Assembly (NCBI GenBank): GCA_027071355.1
Contig: JALSUJ010000241.1
Coordinates: 1-34,367 of the forward strand
Reading direction: 5' to 3'
DNA from: Gammaproteobacteria bacterium
Lineage (GTDB): Bacteria > Pseudomonadota > Gammaproteobacteria > GRL18
Length of the DNA: 34,367 nucleotides
A program made the position numbers and the translations under genes. Positions within the stretch are counted from its first letter, which is position 1; every line of letters begins with the position of its first letter. Below the pieces are notes generated by a model. It searched no databases. It was given only the letters and a program-made list of their open reading frames with translations, and was not told the origin of the DNA. Positions 29,516 through 34,367 of this stretch are shown in pieces.

Positions 29516-29845
29516 ATGTCTAACGTAACAGTGAAAAAACTTGAAAAGGCTTTTAGCCATGAAACAGCTGTGAAGTTTGACAACGTGATGAATCTATCAC
29601 TTATTCAGGTCTATCTGGACATTATATATCCGGGTTTTCCTTTCGTTAGCCAAAAGAAGTTTCTGATCGAAGACATTAATAACGACCTTAATACAAAATA
29701 TAATATTAATCACATCAATAACTGGGTTTCTGGTCGAGTACATCTACCTAAAACCGTAAAAGAAATTATGCAGCCTGTTGTCCTGAAATATTTATTCGGA
29801 CAATATACCTCAAAACGTTTCTATAAATTCATTAATCATTATTGA
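29516..29845 (+). CDS. Candidate DNA-binding regulator
   Basis: A 109-residue basic protein beginning MSNVTVKKLEKAFSHETAVK. The segment FLIEDINNDLNTKYNINHIN followed by NWVSGRVHLPKTVKEIM resembles a helix-turn-helix. It is transcribed alone from an operator-bearing promoter, and its operator sequence recurs at other promoters of the window. Function and target are inferred from this context. Confidence 0.6.
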   Translation: MSNVTVKKLEKAFSHETAVKFDNVMNLSLIQVYLDIIYPGFPFVSQKKFLIEDINNDLNTKYNINHINNWVSGRVHLPKTVKEIMQPVVLKYLFGQYTSKRFYKFINHY

Positions 29846-29999
29846 TCAGCCTGATAGCCAGCATGGCCCATTTTAGATACGCTTCCAGCCTTTGCTGATA
29901 ATCACGACCTGGTGGACGTTGATTGGTTTTTTGCGCTATTGATCTTTCGAGGCCGATTATCTTTTTTCTTAGCTCCAGGTTCCTTCTGATCACGACCAT
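29832..29999 (-). CDS. Possible small basic helical protein
   Basis: A 55-residue ORF: MVVIRRNLELRKKIIGLERS then IAQKTNQRPPGRDYQQRLEA and YLKWAMLAIRLIN. It looks like a charged amphipathic helix pair. It overlaps the tail of the plus-strand regulator by 14 bases. The Shine-Dalgarno site is weak. Confidence 0.35.
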   Translation of the reverse strand: MVVIRRNLELRKKIIGLERSIAQKTNQRPPGRDYQQRLEAYLKWAMLAIRLINND

Positions 30000-30030
30000 T
30001 TTCTTTTTTGCTTCACCAGACTATAATTGA

Positions 30031-31419
30031 GACAGGCCAAACAGGGGTAGATCGCTGTATGGCATTCGATTTCTGTATCGACAAGTGCTTCACTGGCGGC
30101 GATTTGATGTACCCATTCAGTATCCAAAACGCGCACAGAAGATTCCAGAACTGCTAACAAGACAGGAGGTAAAACGAATTATTGATGCCTGTGATAATCA
30201 AAAATATCGAACCATGTTGCTCACCTGCTATGGGTGTGGATTACGCGTCAGTGAGTTAGTCGCCTTAAAAGTTCATCATATCGATGGTGAACGCAAACTG
30301 CTACGTGTTGAGCAGGGTAAAGGCGCCAAAGATAGAGCCGTTGTTTTACCGTTGACCTTATTGACGGCATTACGTCAGTACTGGCAGCGATACCACCCCA
30401 AATACTGGCTGTTTCCTAATAGCAACACGCCTAAATGCCACTTGAGTATTACCAGCGTACAGAAAATATTCAAACAGGCAAAAACGAAAACCGGGATACA
30501 GAAAGTCGGCGGTATCCACAGCCTGCGCCATGCCTATGCCACCCACCAGCTGGAAAATGGCCTGGCGATTCATAAACTACAGCAACAACTGGGTCATACC
30601 AACCTGCAATCGACCTTATGTTACGTCCATTGGGTTCCGGGTTATCTACAGGGTAATACTATTTTTAGTGATCTGCTGCAGCAACTGGGCATGAGCGCCA
30701 TCCTGCATACCTGGGGACAGACGCTTGACCAGCATGTCCATCTACACTGCCTGATCCCTGGCGGGGTCATCAATACCCAGCAAGGCTACACCCGCACACA
30801 ACGCGCCTATTTATATCCCGAACGTGTCTTATCACGGCTGTTTCGGGGAAAAATGGTCAGCGCCCTGCGTCAGGCAGCCAAAGACGGCAAACTATCACGC
30901 ATTACCCGTCCCGGCGACATAGACGATACCCTCAATGCCGTGATGAAAAAAGACTGGGTTATCCATACCAAAGCACACATTAAAAAACCGGATACCGTCA
31001 TTGCCTATCTGGGACGATACACTTGTCGCACCGCCATCAGCCTGTCACGTATTATGGATGTGGATGATAAAAGTATCTGGTTTAAGTATAAAGACTATCG
31101 CGATGATAAGAAAAAAGTCATGCAACTGGCAGGCACCGAGTTCCTGCGCCGCTTTTTGTTACACATCCTGCCCAAAGGCTTTATGCGAGTTCGCCATTAT
31201 GGCTACCTGGCCAACCGGGTGCGGGTAGAGAAAATCAAACAGATACGTCAGAGCCTTGAGGTAGAACAAGTGGAAAAGCCGGAAGCTAAAAACTCAGCGG
31301 GTGAATACAGCCGCCACAATGAAACGGAAAAACCCTGCCCCGGCTGCAAAGCGGGTTACCTGCATCTGATTGGACTGATCCCGTCAGAAAAAGAGCGACG
31401 ACAGATGCTGACTGTTTAG
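30031..31419 (+). mobile_element. IS91-type remnant: tyrosine recombinase fused to IS91 transposase
   Basis: A single 444-residue frame from ATG 30085, open back to 30031 without a start. Residues 1-185 are the catalytic part of an IS91-associated tyrosine recombinase, with R54 (GLRVSEL), H145-R148 (HSLRHA), H171 (LGHTN) and Y180 (CYVHW). From about 195 the IS91 transposase follows, with HUH motif HVHLH (217-221) and YLGRY (308-312) as the two-tyrosine motif, ending with CPGC and CKAG. The N-termini of both proteins are missing, so a deletion fused the two genes in frame. The upstream end is also truncated. 31420-31678 holds no gene. Confidence 0.8.
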
Positions 31420-31678
31420 AAACAAGACGACGGATACAGAAATCATCAGGCATTTACTGGTTGCCAAAAAGCCGGTAACGGGTTTATCATGTCCATATAA
31501 AAATAATCGGCCTGAAACAGTGAATAGCACTGGCCTGATGGCTAAAAAACAGGTAATAGATAGCATGGAAATAAGAAAAAACAACGGAAAATACCCGGCA
31601 ACCCACTTAAGCCCTATAGCCGATTAAAAACAATTTCCATATATAGAGTGTGCCTGACCGGCATAGTCCAACAGACAT

Positions 31679-32026
31679 TTATACGCCATACTTCGCACAG
31701 TGTATAAATGCTAAGATGTTATGACTTCCTGAGAAATAGCGTCCGTACTCACCTTTACTGGTATACTCACCTTTACTGGTAAAGGAATAAAGCTGATTTC
31801 CAATATCCCGTATACGTCTGTCCTGGTGATTTATCAACGTTTCGGAGATGATATCAATGGTCAATGCGTTTTTATGAATATCCCATTGCTCTTTTAAGGT
31901 CTTACGAAGCTGTTGCTCCTGTAGATCGGACAATGGCGTGTGTTGCGCGGCCATAGCTGAAATCAAGCCAACCAGAGCATCAGACACATCTTCTGGCAGT
32001 TCTTTGCTTCTATTGATATCAATCAT
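31679..32026 (-). pseudogene. VirB4/TraC fragment
   Basis: A 115-residue ORF containing LPEDVSDALVGLISAMAAQH and RRIRDIGNQLYSFTSKGEY then YGRYFSG, the pattern of a central part of TraC/VirB4 conjugation ATPases. The Walker motifs are absent, and the last residues (HNILAFIHCAKYGV) are probably junction-derived. It is a broken piece of a conjugation gene. Confidence 0.6.
31746..31781. repeat. 18-bp tandem duplication in the TraC fragment
   Basis: TACTCACCTTTACTGGTA occurs twice in a row, giving a duplicated TSKGEY hexapeptide. It keeps the frame. Confidence 0.95.
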
Positions 32027-32027
32027 A

Positions 32028-32261
32028 TTAATTCGTCTTTGTTGTTAACAAGCGATTGCCGATCACATCTTTCACCCTTACCTTGTCGCCTGATGTGATT
32101 GAATCCTCGCAAATAATATTCCAGTGAACTACTCCCGCTAAATCAAAGATTCTAACGTGAGCTTCCTGTGACCCATCATCGCGTTGAGCGATAACCTCTC
32201 GTACCACACCTGCGCTGACAGGTATTATGGCAGGGAACGACTTTACACAGACACAGGGCAT
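32028..32261 (-). CDS. OB-fold (NfeD-like) fragment
   Basis: A 77-residue ORF: SAGVVREVIAQRDDGSQEAH then VRIFDLAG and DSITSGDKVRVKDVIGNRLL. The G-D-K-V-R-V-K-D-V-x-G ending resembles the OB domain of NfeD-type proteins. The first 15 or so codons overlap the end of tnpB, so the true start was lost when IS605 inserted. It ends one base before the TraC fragment start (TAATATG). Confidence 0.45.
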   Translation of the reverse strand: MPCVCVKSFPAIIPVSAGVVREVIAQRDDGSQEAHVRIFDLAGVVHWNIICEDSITSGDKVRVKDVIGNRLLTTKTN

Positions 32262-33385
32262 TCGCCCATTTTTCCAGATGCCTCAGCTAACGCAAAGCGC
32301 TTGATATTATTCGCGGCCAGCACATCACGATCCCAGGTCTGATGACAAACCGGACAAGTCCAGATTCGATCATCCAGCGTAAGATCATGGTTGATATGAC
32401 CACATTCACATTGCTTACTACTGGGGGCAAATCGATCACAATAGATTGTATTTTTGCCTGACCATTGCGCTTTATACTTCACAAAAGTCAGAAATCGCCC
32501 CCAGGAAACATCCGAGATATGCCGTGACAACTTCCGGTTCCTGATCATCCCTTTCACATGCAAATCTTCAAAGGCTAATGTTACAGCTTGGTTATCGCGC
32601 ACTAGCCAGGATGAAGTTTGATGCAAAAAGTTGTTTCGATGACAGGATACTTTCAAATGTTGTCGGGCAACCCGGTTTTTTTGAATTTGGTAGTTTTGAC
32701 TGCCTTTCTGACAACGAGACAGTTTTTTCTGTTCAATGCGTAGTCGAGGCAGGGCTTGATTCAAAAAGCGAGGGTTGTCTGTCTTGTCACCATTATCTTG
32801 AATCATGAAATGTTTCAGCCCTAAATCTATACCAATAGTCTTATCAGCCTGTATCGGCGGTGGCACAGGTAATGTGTCAGGCGTTTCAACAAGCACAGAC
32901 AAAGTGTATTGACCGGCTGGATTTCGTTTTAGCGTGCAGGTTTTGATTTCACCGTCAAATGTACGGTGTAATTTGGCTTTTATCCATCCAATCTTGGGTA
33001 GTTGAATACATTCATTATCAAAATCCACTTTGACGTTCTGGGGCATTTGGTAGGACTGCCAACTATTTTTACGACTTTTGTATCGGGGGTATTGGGCATT
33101 GCCTCTGAAGAAATTCTGATAGGCGACGTGAACGTGTTCTAACGCTGATAGTATGGATTGACTGTAGATTGTATTAAGCCAGGCAAACTCCGGCGTTTTC
33201 TTCAAGGCGACAAACTGATCTTGTACTGCTCGTTTACTGATACCTTTGCCGTATTGCTCGTAATACCGGACGCGCATGGATAATGCAGTGTTGTAGATAA
33301 ACCGTACTGTTCCGAAGTGCTGAGCGATACGCTCTGACTGAATAACATCGGGGTAGATACGGTATTTATAGCCTTTTTGTATCAT
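32243..33385 (-). CDS. tnpB: IS605-family TnpB nuclease
   Basis: A 380-residue RNA-guided nuclease of the IS200/IS605 type. Helix-turn-helix start MIQKGYKYRIYPDVIQSERI; RuvC Asp in IGIDLGLKHF, Glu in LAFEDLHVKG, final Asp in TWDRDVLAANNI; four-Cys zinc finger CECG and CPVC. All catalytic residues are present, so it may be active. It is divergent to tnpA. The guide RNA would be expected from its 3' end past 32243 into the flank. Confidence 0.9.
   Translation of the reverse strand: MIQKGYKYRIYPDVIQSERIAQHFGTVRFIYNTALSMRVRYYEQYGKGISKRAVQDQFVALKKTPEFAWLNTIYSQSILSALEHVHVAYQNFFRGNAQYPRYKSRKNSWQSYQMPQNVKVDFDNECIQLPKIGWIKAKLHRTFDGEIKTCTLKRNPAGQYTLSVLVETPDTLPVPPPIQADKTIGIDLGLKHFMIQDNGDKTDNPRFLNQALPRLRIEQKKLSRCQKGSQNYQIQKNRVARQHLKVSCHRNNFLHQTSSWLVRDNQAVTLAFEDLHVKGMIRNRKLSRHISDVSWGRFLTFVKYKAQWSGKNTIYCDRFAPSSKQCECGHINHDLTLDDRIWTCPVCHQTWDRDVLAANNIKRFALAEASGKMGECPVSV
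32256..32267. repeat. Element-end hairpin near tnpB
   Basis: GGGCATTCGCCC is a four-base stem at the end of tnpB, a candidate right-end hairpin of the IS605-type element. Confidence 0.4.
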
Positions 33386-33427
33386 GTGTTATATAGTACC
33401 AATTCAGACTCAGTGTTACAATTATCT

Positions 33428-33832
33428 ATGAAACATAAGTCACACTATCATTGTTTATATAACCTGAAGTATCATTTAGTGTTAGTCACTAAATACCGAC
33501 GAAAATGCTTTACATCAGACATGCTTTCCCGTCTGGAAGAAATCTGTCATGAACTCTGCCTGAAATGGGAAATCGAACTTGATGAATTTGGTGGTGAGGC
33601 TGATCATGTTCATTTGTTGCTGAACATGCACCCCAACATCATGCCAAGCAAGTTCATCAATAACCTGAAAACGGTATCCAGCCGCCTCATGCGAAAAGAA
33701 TTTGCAGCCCATTTGAGTAAATTCTATTGGAAGCCTGTGTTGTGGACACGCGCCTATTGCTTGATCAGTGCAGGAGGCGCACCATTATCTATACTCAAAG
33801 AGTATATCGAAAAGCAGGAAAGTCCACAGTAA
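33428..33832 (+). CDS. tnpA: IS200/IS605-family TnpA transposase
   Basis: A 134-residue Y1 HUH transposase: MKHKSHYHCLYNLKYHLVLV, HUH in ADHVHLLLNM, catalytic tyrosine with following Gln in YIEKQ. Start 33428 gives the family's usual length; the in-frame ATG at 33377 overlaps tnpB. It cuts single-stranded DNA at the element ends. Confidence 0.9.
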   Translation: MKHKSHYHCLYNLKYHLVLVTKYRRKCFTSDMLSRLEEICHELCLKWEIELDEFGGEADHVHLLLNMHPNIMPSKFINNLKTVSSRLMRKEFAAHLSKFYWKPVLWTRAYCLISAGGAPLSILKEYIEKQESPQ

Positions 33833-33951
33833 TAGCCTAAAGACAATGCGCTATCCATCTCCATCCAAATCAAAGATTATGGATGGAGAATTTCGCGCTG
33901 TTTGTTAAATTCTGACACCGTTCCCACCTGCCCGATAATGCGCGGTTCATA
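33833..33951. other. IS605 end and junction
   Basis: TCTCCATCC and GGATGGAGA (33858-33889) form a hairpin after tnpA, the likely element end. From about 33900 to 33951 the sequence resumes as ATGAACCGCGC on minus, the 5' start of a gene that follows the paralogue C stop (TGATATG) and was cut by the element. Confidence 0.6.
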
Positions 33952-34367
33952 TCAAGCCTCCATCATTCGCTCACAGGCTTGATGCGCCTTATTGGTTTTA
34001 TCACGTTGATCGGCGGAATCAATCCATGCTTTTGCTGCGTCGAGTTCAGCTATCACTGGTTTACGTCCCAGTGAGACAATACCGGCATGGTATTGCTTAA
34101 CCGTGGGGTCATTGCTACGCAGGCTGTCGTATTCAATGCATTCATCCGGGTATTCATCTGCGTTGAGTTCGGTCAAAGCAGAGAGTTTTTTGTCTGCCTG
34201 ATCTAGCTGGTTGTGCAGATGGGTGTCGTAAATAACGAATAATATCATTGCCGAAGCTCCAACCACAACTACATACCCAGCTACAACCCCAGCTGCAACC
34301 ACAGCCCCAGCCCCAGCCATAGCCGTAGCCACAGCCCCAGCCATAGCCATAGCGATAACCTCAGAGA
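33952..34367 (-). CDS. Ala-rich membrane protein, paralogue C (partial)
   Basis: The frame is open to the right window edge; the first visible ATG is at 34350. It has the Ala/Val/Gly-rich stretch (AMAGAVATAMAGAGAVVAAG), a second membrane segment ending in VIYDTHLHNQLDQADKKLSA and the charged C-terminus ending ACERMMEA, closely matching paralogue B at 27096, also at DNA level. The hexanucleotide tract is shorter here. The N-terminus lies beyond the window. Confidence 0.75.
   Translation of the reverse strand, partial: SEVIAMAMAGAVATAMAGAGAVVAAGVVAGYVVVVGASAMILFVIYDTHLHNQLDQADKKLSALTELNADEYPDECIEYDSLRSNDPTVKQYHAGIVSLGRKPVIAELDAAKAWIDSADQRDKTNKAHQACERMMEA

Noticed and set aside
33792-33812. TACTC-AAA-GAGTA inverted repeat resembling the shared operator
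   Set aside because: The spacing is wrong (three rather than six bases) and it lies within the tnpA coding region with no promoter.

Overview
The window is about 42% GC by eye and looks like part of a gammaproteobacterial plasmid or integrative conjugative element. The evidence is a PRTRC cassette (ParB-Related, ThiF-Related Cassette), plasmid or ICE 'anti-restriction region' type genes (DUF4942 methyltransferase, RadC, DUF6573 and others), a VirB4/TraC fragment, an integron cassette array and two insertion sequences. A VPxPA-CTERM protein also fits a gammaproteobacterium with an exosortase. The species cannot be named from sequence alone.

Layout. 1-1135: two type I-E-like CRISPR arrays read on the minus strand, separated by a 270-bp AT-rich block with four copies of a 15-bp motif; no cas genes are visible. 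1136-6332 (minus): parB-E-C-F-B-thiF PRTRC operon with a sigma70-type promoter and operator at 6360-6397. The cassette contains ubiquitin-like (C), E2-like (B) and E1-like (ThiF) proteins. 6533-12512 (plus): small cassette ORFs separated by at least ten attC sites, with no integrase in view (a CALIN-type array), closed by a terminator at 12514-12545.

12568-24730 (minus): a long block of small operons. Nine of the genes or gene pairs are preceded by variants of one structured RNA leader. Its alternative stems either free or sequester the Shine-Dalgarno sequence, and the gene associations (radC, DNA methyltransferase) resemble the published radC RNA motif. Three genes here are broken by in-frame stop codons: DUF6573, a zinc-ribbon protein and a cytosine-5 DNA methyltransferase. 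Two GHKL ATPases sit side by side.

24833-29246 (minus): a VPxPA-CTERM exported protein, a family of duplicated Ala-rich membrane proteins carrying a hexanucleotide repeat, two unknown proteins and a tandem pair of CsrA-like RNA-binding proteins. 29516-29845 (plus): a candidate DNA-binding regulator whose promoter contains an 18-bp inverted repeat. Related repeats sit at the parB, 19655 and 27809 promoters, suggesting one element-wide regulon. 29832-34367: a decayed region with an IS91-type element in which a tyrosine recombinase is fused in frame to the transposase, a TraC fragment, an OB-fold fragment, an IS605-type TnpA/TnpB element, and a third copy of the Ala-rich membrane protein running off the right end.

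How it may fit together (inference): ParB and PRTRC serve maintenance. The 29516 regulator would control promoters. The CsrA-like pair is a natural candidate to act on the GGA-containing leaders of the radC/methyltransferase/ATPase block, which would give coordinated translational control of genes used on entry to a new host.
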